Origin: Purpureocillium takamizusanense
Taxonomy: Eukaryota > Ascomycota > Sordariomycetes > Hypocreales > Ophiocordycipitaceae
Direction: 5' to 3'
Assembly: GCF_022605165.1 (NCBI RefSeq)
Contig: NC_063068.1
Span: forward strand, 2,542,001 to 2,606,000
Length of the DNA stretch: 64,000 nt
Under the pieces are notes generated by a model. It worked only from the letters and a program-made list of their open reading frames with translations. It made no database searches and was not told the DNA's origin. Below, in pieces: positions 31,801 through 38,318 of this stretch. Each line of letters begins with the position of its first letter. Within the stretch, counting starts at the first letter, position 1. The position numbers were made by a program, and so were the translations under genes.

Positions 31801-34662
31801 AACGACATCTGTTTCGCGACTGTCAGCCAACTGCACATGAAGCGCATCGAGAAGGGCCTACGCAACTGCATCCATCACCTCCGGGAACTCGACCTGAATG
31901 AGCCACGGATAGGCTCTGCTGCAGCGAGTGTGATTGGGCTGGCAACACCTATCATCGGCCAATTTGTGACTTTCTGTCAACAGTCTGTGGAGCGTGGCAT
32001 CGACCTGCACAGAGCTTGCGTCCATATGGCCTTCTTCTTGACCAAATCTTTCACACAGATAGCCTCGCAAGGCTTCTGCACGCCCCAGGAGAAGTCTGAC
32101 GAGACATCCGGTGACGCAGGTCAGGTCGAGTCTGGGACTGGCCTTGGCGATGGCGAGGGTGCTGAGGACATCAGTAAGGATATTCAACCTGATGAAGATC
32201 TGTTAGAGCTGGCGCAAGAAGCCAACAAAGAGGAGAATGGTGAGATTGAGGATGAAAAGGATGCGGTAGATATGGCGGACGAGGATCTCGAAGGCGAGAT
32301 GGGAAGCATCGCAGGAGAAACCGATGACGAAGAGGGATCTCAAAAGGGCGAAGAAGACGAGAAAAAGGACATTGACGAAGAGGCTGGCGATGTTGACGAC
32401 CTGGACCCGACTGCCGTGGACGAAAAGATGTGGGACGGGGATGACGACAAAGCTGAGAAGGACCAGCAAGGTGACAAGGGCACAGGTCAGAAGCAGGACG
32501 ATGAGCAGATGGCCGCTGATGAGAACGCAAACAATAATGAGGCTGAGCAGGAGCCAGAGTCGAAGCCGACGGAGGAGCCCCAAGGCGATGACGAAGCCGC
32601 CGAGGAGAACCCAGTGGAGGAAGAGGACGTCACTGCGCCAGAGGAACTTAACAGACAAGACCAAAATGTCGACGAGAATGACGCCCTGGAGCTTCCGGAG
32701 GAGATGGATCTGGACTTTGATGACCAACAAGAGGTTTCAGACGATGACCTAGCCGACTTGTCGGACATTGAGGAAGATGCCAAGGAAGCTGAAGCGCAAC
32801 CCCAGGAGGACCCGGCGGATGAAGAAGAGGGGGACAATGCCGCTGCCCAACAAGTCCAAGACGAAGCCGCAGATGATGAGGGTCAAGAGAGCGAGCCTGA
32901 AGATGAAAAGAAGGCCACGGGAGAGGAGCGAGTCGACGAAGAGCCGGAGCCAGAGCCGGAGGATGCGGATAAGGAGACAGAGCATCAGGACCAGGCACCT
33001 CTCTCCAATGACAACGCTAACGCTGATACCGACAATGCCGCCCCGAGCGACGTCAAGAGCTCCGGCCTAGACCAGAATGCGGATGCTATGGACCTGGACG
33101 AGCAGTTTCAGGCTGAAGCGGCGCAGCAGGAGCATGGTGAAATAGGAGACGGCGCCACCGATCAAGATACTAACGCGGGGAACAAGGGTGCTACGTCGCG
33201 AAATAACGACCGGATTGAGCAAACGGAACAAGACGCAAGCGCTGAAGAATCTGCGCGCAGTGATCCGTTTCGCAAGCTGGGAGATGCTCTCGAGAAGTGG
33301 CACCGCCAGCAAGCGGATATCAAGGATGCCAGTTCGGATGACGACAGGCAGCAAGCTGAGCGGAAAGCGGAGGCAGAGCAAGGGCGTCAAGAATTCCAGC
33401 ACCTGCAAAACGACGATGCCGCAGCGGACACGCAAGCTATGGGAACGGCCGAGGACGAAGAGGCTCAACCTATCGACGAATCCATGGCAGTAGAGGAAGA
33501 CAAGCAAGATCCCTCGAGCCGAGTAATGAACGAAGATGTCGAAGAGCCAGCCGAGGGGCCCGACGGTATGGACCTGGGTGATTCTGTCGAAGCTGAGGAG
33601 GCCAAAGCAAGCGAGGTGGACAACGATCGATCTGGGGTCAAGACACGACAAGGCAACTACAATCGAGAGCCTACCCCCGAACCTCGGGTTTTAGGCGTCG
33701 CTGGAGATGAGAGCGAAGAAAGTCACATCGAGGAGACATCGACTCAACTCTCATCAACGCACATCACGGATGAGCGCCCGCTGCGGGACTACGCAGAATG
33801 CATGCGACAGTGGAGCGAGTTCCAGACCAAGTCGCACGCGTTGTCGCTCTCGCTGACATCGCAGCTGCGGCTAATCCTCACGCCGTCGCAATCGACGAAG
33901 CTTTCGGGTTCGTTCCGGACCGGCAAGCGGCTCAACATCAAGCGCATTATCCCATACATTGCATCCAGCTACAAGCGAGACAAGATATGGATGCGGCGAG
34001 CAGTCCCAACGAAGCGGACATATCAGATCTTGGTGTGCGTCGATGACAGCAAAAGCATGGGAGAGTCGTCGTCGGGGAGCCTCGCGATGGAGTCGCTGGT
34101 CATGGTGTCGAGGTCATTGACGATGCTGGAGGCGGGCCATGTCGGCGTCGTTGGCTTCGGAGGCGACGTCTTCACGGCGCACGAACTGGCGGAGCCTTTT
34201 GGCGCCGATGCTGGCGCAAAGGTGTTGCAAAAGTTTTCATTTGGGCAGGACCGGACGGACATTGCACAGCTGATCCGGCGAACGATTGACATGTTCCGTA
34301 TGGCAAGGCAGCAGTCGGGCGGCAGCTCGGACCTTTGGCAGCTGGCGCTGATACTGTCAGACGGGCTGACGCCATCGTCTGCACACGACTCGATCCGACG
34401 GCTGCTGCGCGAGGCGATGGAGGAGCGCATCATGATCGTTTTCATTATCATGGACGACACAGGCAAGAAGAAGGGAGACAGTGTGCTGGAGCTCAAGGAG
34501 GCCAAGTTTGTCAAGGGCGACGACGGAGAGAGCAAGGTGGTGATTGAGCGGTACCTCGACACGTTTCCGTTCCAGTACTACCTGATTGTACACCAGCTGG
34601 AGGAGCTGCCGAGTGCACTGGCAGGTCTGTTGAGAACGTGGTTTGCAGAGGTCACGGCCTAG
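19888..34662 (+). CDS. MDN1: Midasin (dynein-like AAA ATPase for 60S assembly)
   Basis: One uninterrupted frame of 4924 aa, the usual midasin length. After an N-terminal domain (about 1-300) come six AAA modules with Walker A loops near residues 312 (GLPGVGKTS), 642 (GETGIGKTT), 1087 (GPTSAGKTS), 1379 (GETGCGKTT), 1758 (GSPGVGKTS) and 2071 (STSGFGKST). Walker B motifs such as VLLDEINLA, IVLDELNLA and VLLDEMNLA follow. A long helical linker spans about 2400-4050. An Asp/Glu-rich segment (about 4070-4600) leads to the C-terminal MIDAS domain, with metal-site VDDSKSM near 4717. Midasin pulls assembly factors Rsa4 and Ytm1 off pre-60S particles in nucleoplasm and nucleolus. Position 21690-21725 carries a basic patch resembling a nuclear signal. 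No intron or frame break is seen in 14.8 kb. Confidence 0.97.
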   Translation: MDMIDVSRQTRSLLRDATALDHLPPDLLGLIRNFSSTNLLDAISQAALIPRLTERVFVHFEDVFPDLCARWILNAGNDTSRHIRISSAFARILPFAPYLSNFLTSSAGEAPAVNHPPALRLQLPTLDESTSPSLSTESLLESLVTIWRLLSFDSRTFTSIVSLTYVQSLFVHESRAVRYVAIRIFCQLLHASDLKLENLVDAHVGKDEAVIAALDGRPIDFGFLSLHEHDRAKAVIALRSEVERDHEHIAEAAEAQSLTPYVVPYGRILLPRPHGPIGDPSSLVRTATTTKNLEALATMLREPDPILLHGLPGVGKTSLIHEIARQLGMYSNMVTLHLNEQTDAKMLVGLYSTDSKPGSFQWRPGVLTTAVREGRWVLVEDLDRAPTEVLSTLLPLIERKELLIPSRGERIRAANSFRLFATVRTSRGMNGRENLPTLVGIRFWRSLCMEALTQPELEDVVLQTYPILRKFVPGILAVHRRLSHMANNLALMSRGRSVMDRQINLRDLLKWCRRLRECLLTAGSTSGDEPISETTRDWMFMEALDCFVGSCPDVELGKNLVYAIAEEMHMSKERADHYLSANIPPLEESEFSFNIGRAQLRKKKTTRLQKSKRPFASTAHAKRLLEQIAVAVKLEEPVLLVGETGIGKTTVVQQLAESLGHRLIAVNLSQQSEVGDLLGGFKPVNVRSLAVPLKEEFEDLFAATGISASKNQKYLEQFGRCFAKGQWSKLSKLWKEAPKMFVRILMELERMHSETRDDDAQPNKRRKTQSKLQTLSELRPRWDTFARNLEQFDVQIAGGSGAFAFSFVEGNLVKAVRNGDWVLLDEINLASPDTLESIADLLTGPDERPCILLSETGEIEKIVAHPNFRIFGAMNPATDIGKRDLPVGIRSRFTELYVGSPDADLKDLLTIIKTYLGSTSMKHDQAADDIARLYLNTKRMAEEKRLVDGANEVPHFSLRTLTRVLSYVNTIAPLYGVRRALYEGFSMGFLTLLDRDSERMLLPLIYHHLLDKHGDPHALLSQTPKHPNDGRRYVRFQNQNRDRQYWLFQGEETPVRRDDYIITPYVERNLLNLVRATSTRRFPILIQGPTSAGKTSMIEYLANFTGNKFVRINNHEHTDLQEYLGTYVSGPDGKLRFQEGLLVQAMREGHWIVLDELNLAPTDVLEALNRLLDDNRELLIPETQEVVRPHENFILFATQNPPGLYGGRKVLSRAFRNRFLELHFDDIPEDELEYILQQRSRNTSPPDCRRIVTVYKELSRLRQTSRLFEQKDSFATLRDLFRWALREAETRDEIATHGFMLLAERVRNEEERLAVKEVIERVFKLKIDPHRLYAADVAPELRHPTKLSNAQGVVWTHAMRRLYVLVSRALRNNEPVLLVGETGCGKTTVCQLLAEALQKELHIVNAHQNTETGDLIGSQRPIRNRGAILEALDADLRSIFEALGLDATGSVDEKVAAFKALQPSALAAAPAELIERVATNESRAKALFEWSDGALVEAMRGGHYFLLDEISLADDSVLERLNSVLEPQRTLLLAEKGIDNSFVVGSEGFQFFATMNPGGDFGKKELSPALRNRFTEIWVPPLSESDDIYEIVRTKLADGSKHLVDAMVQFASWFGDTFRSMATTRFSVREILVWVQFINTFESQDPVASVIHGASAIFIDSIGANPSAMLATDLKSINQQRMSCLVKLGQLLNRDVVSAYESEPVLVMTDSLLSIGNFSTPRTKTGATDSGFAFDAPTTRLNAMRVLRALQMRKPILLEGSPGVGKTSLVAALSQACGRPLTRINLSDQTDLMDLFGTDVPVEGEEVGNFAWRDAPFLQAMQKGEWVLLDEMNLASQSVLEGLNACLDHRGEVYISELDQVFKRHPDFRLFAAQNPHHQGGGRKGLPASFVNRFIVVYADVLKDEDLKLIASHNFPKLSAEVVRHLIDFVSEIDRQLVVEKTFGVQGGPWEFNVRDVLRWLNLLNSSDPLLQTARVDDFLDILVRQRFRTQKDREEVSKLFAQVVGWAPRSHHLYHDTNSRFGQVGLALLRRNLNSQPERLPTVDVVPRLSELESVMICVEQNIPCILSSTSGFGKSTLLRFVAAMAGKPLTVFPMNADIDTMDLVGGFEQADPLREINSTLRDLSTFLKESAMRLAPATVPAEVLRLLHLLDRFSGNVRDIAAIHDVVESLSTQVAADSEVGIALSKSNELLRGPLALENPRFEWLDGVIVKALESGQWLVLDNANMCNASVLDRLNSLLEPNGFLSINEHCDSDGKPRIIRPHPEFRIFLTMDPRYGELSRAMRNRAIEIHISTPPPVMDMCFDRMSSIESRLQRYKDSWELCQEFAAEIAVSRIAVDNLSLQDVSLLSRFINQPERLAQDGKSLQGMREMLQFLQSKFGSDILRAIIKAYSTLPQVASSALSSVQPIHMLGNPRVSQLLPINGEPQWMAIRYEFTRVLHGFHSLVEEQRGQARSAKLATLSRLQRSLISDRVAVVSKDSTVKLAMFLSAVIGTTLEYLASEFASLETFQERAHFVRLICLYIGRTLRLSMATEFDEAQFQAHLALGAGFLQSQAEKFTAREDNDLVGFVRNRLHADFNSGFKLSTGLSMEVLWNVLRPTPIPDKSTLDRILDLDQLGVRFDAIRWKASASIDELTKAQQTLRQAYEIVRGGIVAADGLVNDLTSAIQSLEAKIGDDETDFKPFFATEFEALRQLSMLRHDTLIASYKDLDILSSVPTKALMLFTSSKGAEAILQSVDCLVHQDVYSWDGKLVPSLWSKMQNMSGVSIRSLALLEAELPAMGRSLSGLSAQVMADPLESLNETLWHLIVQVFAAHGSNLRVLAHAIRAQATKCQSFAAQILREGLPTNNDIFDHLIVEIEALHLRDVARSHLIPAIIGIMVAENDNAHRAQFCALAWIQFSVGLVKLYVPDRIFDPQLRPRAELDFFQGLQTQLQDSILALKAFEKSFTGQGTSVRIDLVEQELAELGPLPEQIQPVYRPKLSELTILHAEFSNILKTVVDHSLSSAGQHLDAPPVGGSDGLHLVRENVKRLIDRLSSRFDAYQDMTRPAVNALRCLSVGLSLCDTARAHKLDASTEELVKATPFFGGRDWDFSAGTLSSKSFEYLSLMVAKTAVEGRDNLPPHHRELIFGCFHGFYDDWSKKLEADRKSAAANTSLYRFRGSEEDEEEIDQQEFNELFPTYDDDDVDATRIIKPDQVRDMSIKVAEVHSKIFLDSPEPPAAIREACMAVGCRVARETSSQPHIERTVNRKLLVPTMLLLNDKLDELQSPTVDNSYNFYTDANLAEARKLVVLAYQIKSRFQELQLVDEIGHMQPLADVVQSCDKLLDQAHDEPLAKMLPKVEQLHAHVYEWQFGGWASKVHAVLSLHDALTDTVIRWRRLELSTWANLFEMEQKKCQDDAFSWWFVAYQVVVAVPLSMVDSTSDLREYAPALIQNLELYFSSSIVGQFKTRVSLLRQLLGHLRLLVKDYPKLNIICHAVENFVDFYARYEPAAESAIQRGRQPIEKKMKDVLLMASWKDTNINALRESARKSHQKLFRVVRKFRGVLGQEMKSIVQQGLPDEGLASDDQKPPAPAAAAALQQKIPMALEEALPGWLEKHRRLANVSMTVSVLRKITHGPEMTTSAARTVDDFVSELDESMAELRKETPAFLNKENTEQVKHLKTRKRKLFADTLRDLRNMGLKHNLGQDRLMEQASLAVVLGSIPPVHHRSSATLRNAEYFFHKTLDFAPRARAAAQEHSEELTGAEIGRSIGFMEGMIHLGLSQRKSLSTATEALCSLRSIADDFIALGDSEKTQQLARQDHASDWSLLLPWLAQMIRLAVRVTEAHGKLGQTDNQHVVQELELWAARVETYLVRMKDLGTLPPGILSETHKDLEVSVLKDLCALQMTLDGLIAGRPALAFILQQLRVWTQAGPPQPHAPTVSTEILAFANEASTLTDTILVAVESARKKATSAPKEDDEAGWLQRHNDICFATVSQLHMKRIEKGLRNCIHHLRELDLNEPRIGSAAASVIGLATPIIGQFVTFCQQSVERGIDLHRACVHMAFFLTKSFTQIASQGFCTPQEKSDETSGDAGQVESGTGLGDGEGAEDISKDIQPDEDLLELAQEANKEENGEIEDEKDAVDMADEDLEGEMGSIAGETDDEEGSQKGEEDEKKDIDEEAGDVDDLDPTAVDEKMWDGDDDKAEKDQQGDKGTGQKQDDEQMAADENANNNEAEQEPESKPTEEPQGDDEAAEENPVEEEDVTAPEELNRQDQNVDENDALELPEEMDLDFDDQQEVSDDDLADLSDIEEDAKEAEAQPQEDPADEEEGDNAAAQQVQDEAADDEGQESEPEDEKKATGEERVDEEPEPEPEDADKETEHQDQAPLSNDNANADTDNAAPSDVKSSGLDQNADAMDLDEQFQAEAAQQEHGEIGDGATDQDTNAGNKGATSRNNDRIEQTEQDASAEESARSDPFRKLGDALEKWHRQQADIKDASSDDDRQQAERKAEAEQGRQEFQHLQNDDAAADTQAMGTAEDEEAQPIDESMAVEEDKQDPSSRVMNEDVEEPAEGPDGMDLGDSVEAEEAKASEVDNDRSGVKTRQGNYNREPTPEPRVLGVAGDESEESHIEETSTQLSSTHITDERPLRDYAECMRQWSEFQTKSHALSLSLTSQLRLILTPSQSTKLSGSFRTGKRLNIKRIIPYIASSYKRDKIWMRRAVPTKRTYQILVCVDDSKSMGESSSGSLAMESLVMVSRSLTMLEAGHVGVVGFGGDVFTAHELAEPFGADAGAKVLQKFSFGQDRTDIAQLIRRTIDMFRMARQQSGGSSDLWQLALILSDGLTPSSAHDSIRRLLREAMEERIMIVFIIMDDTGKKKGDSVLELKEAKFVKGDDGESKVVIERYLDTFPFQYYLIVHQLEELPSALAGLLRTWFAEVTA

Positions 34663-35413
34663 ATTGGAGCATCATGACCGGCGTGGCGTTGCGGTTGGAT
34701 TTTGGGATGCATTGCGCGGTGCCATGGTACGCATAAATAGATGATATGACTCTTTCACACTCTCTTCTTTTTTTCTCTCTTTTTTTCTATTTTGGAAACG
34801 GTTAAGACGTTGTCTATTCAAGGAAGTCAATATTCTGAAGCGCAGTCAAGCCGCGTCTCTGATGCAAGTTGATGATACGAGCATATGGCCTGTTCTTACA
34901 GGGGTCCCTTGAGCTTCGGACCCATTCCGACTAATGCCGACCCACGGGACGAGATGCTATTTGCATTCGCCTAGTAACAGAAAAGCTCGTGCATCACAAG
35001 CCCACGGCGCATGTCGGGCGGCTTTCATTCGGGGAGGGGGGGATCAACGGCCTGCTGCCGCCGTTCGCTAGGGGAGATGCCGCCTGCTGACGATAACAAA
35101 GGGATGCTTGTGGTCCGTGTTATTGCTGGTTATGTAATTGCCTTCTATTTCGACATGGACTGGGGTCGGCTACGGGCATGTGCGTGGAATAGCCACGCTT
35201 AAGTCCGCGGGGGCGTGACGTTGCCGAGTACTAGAACTGACGACTCCGCGAGACAGAAAGGAGAGCAAAAAGGACACGGGCCATCTTTATCACACGAGTA
35301 TTGTCAGAACTAGAGGTCCTCTTCCGATCAACTGCATATATAACGCAAGGAGGAGAACTGCAGGTTCCTGTTTCTCTTGACAACGACAACGAGCCACCAC
35401 CACCGACCTTGGA

Positions 35414-35448
<35 letters not shown>

Positions 35449-35491
35449 TGTACTTGCATCGTTTCTGATACCACTCAGCTTCTTCTCCGCC
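34663..35491. promoter_or_regulatory. MDN1 3' region and promoter of the small secreted protein gene
   Basis: The left side holds T/C-rich tracts (34750-34795) expected of a 3' end. The right side has a TATA-like GCATATATAAC near 35333-35343, about 150 bp before the next ATG, and a (CT)n-(CA)n tract at 35414-35448 in the probable 5' leader. Confidence 0.55.
35414..35448. repeat. (CT)n/(CA)n microsatellite
   Basis: About 19 nt of CT repeat followed by about 17 nt of CA repeat, placed 44 bp before the start codon of the small secreted protein. Confidence 0.9.
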
Positions 35492-35752
35492 ATGCACATC
35501 TCGCAAGCTGGCGTACTGCTCACGGCGATGCTCGCCTCGACGACGCTGGCCGGCCCTACGCCAGGACAAAAGGCTTCGACGGCGACGACGACGTCCTACA
35601 CGGTCTCATGCTCGGGGCGGATGCCGAACCCCAAGATTATGCTTACGGGGCTATGCTTCGAGCCCCAGTCCTCGTGCGTGGGTAGCACATACCACGCTGC
35701 TCAGTCGGCGGAGAGGGTGTGCGAAAAGTGCTCGTGTGTGCCGAATGCGTAA
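35492..35752 (+). CDS. Small secreted cysteine-rich protein
   Basis: A single exon of 86 aa. The first 20 residues (MHISQAGVLLTAMLASTTLA) form a clear signal peptide with a likely cut after TLA-G. The mature part, about 66 residues, holds six Cys, all in its C-terminal two thirds, arranged C-x14-C-x6-C-x15-C-x2-C-x1-C, which suggests three disulphides. No family is recognised. A TATA-like box, pyrimidine-rich leader and a good start context (CCGCCATG) support expression. Such proteins are often effector-like or antimicrobial in fungi, but this is only a class resemblance. It lies alone between housekeeping genes, with long flanking spacers. Confidence 0.7.
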   Translation: MHISQAGVLLTAMLASTTLAGPTPGQKASTATTTSYTVSCSGRMPNPKIMLTGLCFEPQSSCVGSTYHAAQSAERVCEKCSCVPNA

Positions 35753-36480
35753 AATCTGCTGCTGCTGGGACCGAACAAGCTGCAGCATGGGCGACGACTA
35801 CACGGCATCTCGAATTTGGGTCCGCTGCTGCTGCTGCTGCTGCTGCTCGCCCGTCGTGCGATGACAGCTCGCCGCGGCTCAGGGTACCACTGGCTACCCG
35901 GTTGAGCAAGCAAAAAGGAGCAAGGCTCGAGGTACGAGGGCGGTGCACTATTTCGACGGCTATATTGGAGTTACTTGCTGCGTCTTGGCCTCGACGACAC
36001 TCCGCGCAGTAGGTAGCACTTGGGTGGATGGCAAGATGGTAAAGGCATGGGGATTCGGAGCAGTCTGAGATGTTTGCGACCGCGTTTCGTTCGGACAATC
36101 AGAGCAGGGCCGACGGCACTGGATGTTGATGGTGGCAGTTTCTGGTTTTCAGTTTGGTGGGCGACGGGAACTTATACTTGGCTGTGTGACTGGCTGGTCC
36201 TTTATCGACTTTGATGGGGCACTTCTATAACTACACTAATGAATGCTATGCTCTGGAACACGTTGCTATGATGATGCTCCCTATACAATCGAAACTCTGT
36301 GTATTGTTCTTGGGTCCCGAATATGTTTCGGCGCAATTGCCACGGGTGTGTGTGTGCGTGTGTGGTGTGTAGGTAGGGCTGCATTGGTCGGGAGTTGCAA
36401 GGGAAGGGAGGGAGGGAGGGCGGAGGAGGAACGTTTTCTCCTCAAACGAGCCGTTCGTTGATCATACTGATGGTTTAGTT
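35753..36480. other. Intergenic, no supported gene
   Basis: A CTG/TGC-rich patch near 35820-35850 and GGGA repeats near 36398-36425 are the only structure. No reading frame looks real. Confidence 0.5.
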
Positions 36481-36604
36481 ATGACCTGCACCGGCAGCAT
36501 GCATGTGGTCACACCAGCCCCACCACCTCCTTCCTCCTCCCCTTGCTTTTGCCTCCGCCGCCAACCTCCAGGAACCGTTTCTTCTTCCTCTGCGAGCTCA
36601 TCAA

Positions 36605-36997
36605 TCAATCCATCATCGCCAAACCCAAACAAGTCATCGCCGGGCGGGCACCTTTCGCCGTGATGATGAACAGCTCGTCCGTGTCCAGGACCGCTGCCGG
36701 CCCACTCGCGCGCTCCTCCCGTATCATCGCCCTCCTCCCCTTGCTCCCCCGCCGGCAGTTCTCGCACTGTAACACCACTAGATGTAGCCGCCGCGCCCGC
36801 GCCCCCATCACCGTCTCCGCCTCCGCCTCCTGCCCCTCCGCCGCCATCGTCTTCGTCGTCGGCGCCTCCTCCACCGCCGCCCCGCCACCCCCCGGTGCCG
36901 CCCGCCTCCGGCCTGCTACCGCTGCCGCTGCCGCTCCTGCTGCTGGGGCAGCAGCTGCTTGTGCTCCCTGGTCAGCGTCGCGGACCGCCCTCGGCAC
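36605..36997 (-). other. Uncertain antisense reading frame upstream of the isochorismatase gene
   Basis: A 130-codon minus-strand frame ends VLQCENCRRGSKGRRAMI, then a stretch VLDTDELFIITAK with strongly G/C-ending codons that looks protein-like. A possible intron (donor at 36651, acceptor at 36590) would replace its last residues. Against it: the plus strand is also open here in frame with the downstream gene, the region is GC-rich and simple, and only about 70 bp would separate the two starts. No family is recognised. Confidence 0.22.
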
Positions 36998-37067
36998 TCT
37001 TCTTCACCTTCGCACCACCTCGACACGCGCGCCTCATCACGCCGCCCAGACAACGACCGTTCGCACA

Positions 37068-38016
37068 ATGGCTACCTCCCCGCCCACAGAAATGCGGTTC
37101 AGTACGTGCCTTCTTCCTCTTTGTGCGAGATCCCAATGGGGGATTTTTTTTTTTTTGCCCTTTGGGTCTCCGTCGCTGACGCTGTATGCGAAATCAGAGA
37201 ACCCCGCCGTCTTGTGCGTTCACCCCACGTCGGAGCGGTGCGCCCCGCGATCGCGACAACATAGCGTTGATGTTTGGCCGCGACAGCTGCCTCTGCGCGT
37301 GCCTCCGGCTGTCGAACTCGAGCACACGAGTAAAAGCTAACACGGGGGATTTCCAGTGTCTGCGACTTGCAGGAAAAGTTCCGCAACGCCATATACGAGT
37401 TTGACAGCATGTTCGTCTCTCCCCGCGGCTCAAGCCCTCCAAACACCCGTGCCGCATCGGTCACGGCCGCCTCGACTTGAACCTCGGCTAACCTGCCACG
37501 ACACCTCACAGCGTCCTCTCGACCACCAAGCTCCTCAACTTCGCAAAGGCCCTCTCCATACCCATCCACGCCACCACGCAGACCGTGTCCAAGCTCGGCC
37601 CGACGGTCCCCGCCGTCGCGGCCCTGCTGCCGAACCCGCCCCTCGACAAGACCAAATTCAGCATGCTCGTGCCCCAGCTCGCCGCTGCCCTGGCGCCCGG
37701 CTCCCGCGTCGCGCTCGTCGGCATCGAGTCCCACATTTGCATCACCCAGACCGCCCTCGACCTGCGAGACGCCGGCCATGTCCCGTACGTGCTCGCAGAC
37801 GCGGTCAGCAGCTGCAACCGCGCCGAGGTCATCGTCGCCCTCGACCGCCTGCGCGCGGAGCCTGGCATCGTCGTAACCACCACCGAGAGCTGGATGTATG
37901 AGTCCCTCGGCGACGCCTCTCACCCTGCCTTCAAGAGCCTCTTTGGCGTCGTCAAGGGGTCCGTCGCCGACACCAAGCGAGTGCTCGAGGCTCTGCCACC
38001 CACGTCAAAGATGTGA
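37068..38016 (+). CDS. Isochorismatase-family cysteine hydrolase (ISOC1/2-like)
   Basis: Four exons: 37068-37101, 37198-37213 (only 16 nt), 37357-37410 and 37512-38016, giving 202 aa. The reconstructed start region NPAVFVCDLQEKFRNAIYEF is the hallmark of the family, and appears only when the 16-nt micro-exon is included. Predicted catalytic residues: Asp20, a Lys (Lys62 in VSKLGPTV is the best candidate) and Cys111 in GIESHICITQTALDL. The C-terminal part (YVLADAVSSCNRAEV, MYESLGDASHPAFKSL) matches animal ISOC1/ISOC2. The substrate is unknown; the family includes nicotinamidases and isochorismatases, but this branch has no settled reaction. The plus frame is open 178 codons upstream with a basic, Ser/Arg-rich stretch from an ATG at 36664, so an N-terminally extended form is conceivable. 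Confidence 0.88.
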
Positions 38017-38318
38017 TCGACGTCACCGCCAAAACAAATAGCATAAAGGGGCATGGACGGGGCATGCGGCATGGGCTTTGGAGCAAGTATATTGGTATAT
38101 AACTTTGATTACGCAGGCACATGACGCGGTCGCCCGCGCCGCTACATCTATCGGATCATTCCGTATCAGGCCATTCCAATAGCCTTGAGTGACCGCCAAC
38201 ACTTGCACATGTTTTCATTCGGGCGGCGCGACGTTGCGGACGCTCTGGACTGAATAGCTCGCATCGTGAATAGCACATAGCTAGTCTTCGGCGGCTGGCG
38301 TGCCAACCACATGCCTGC

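Noticed and set aside
33067..33651. 194-codon antisense ORF within MDN1
   Set aside because: It lies opposite the Asp/Glu-rich segment of midasin, which automatically gives a stop-poor antisense frame.
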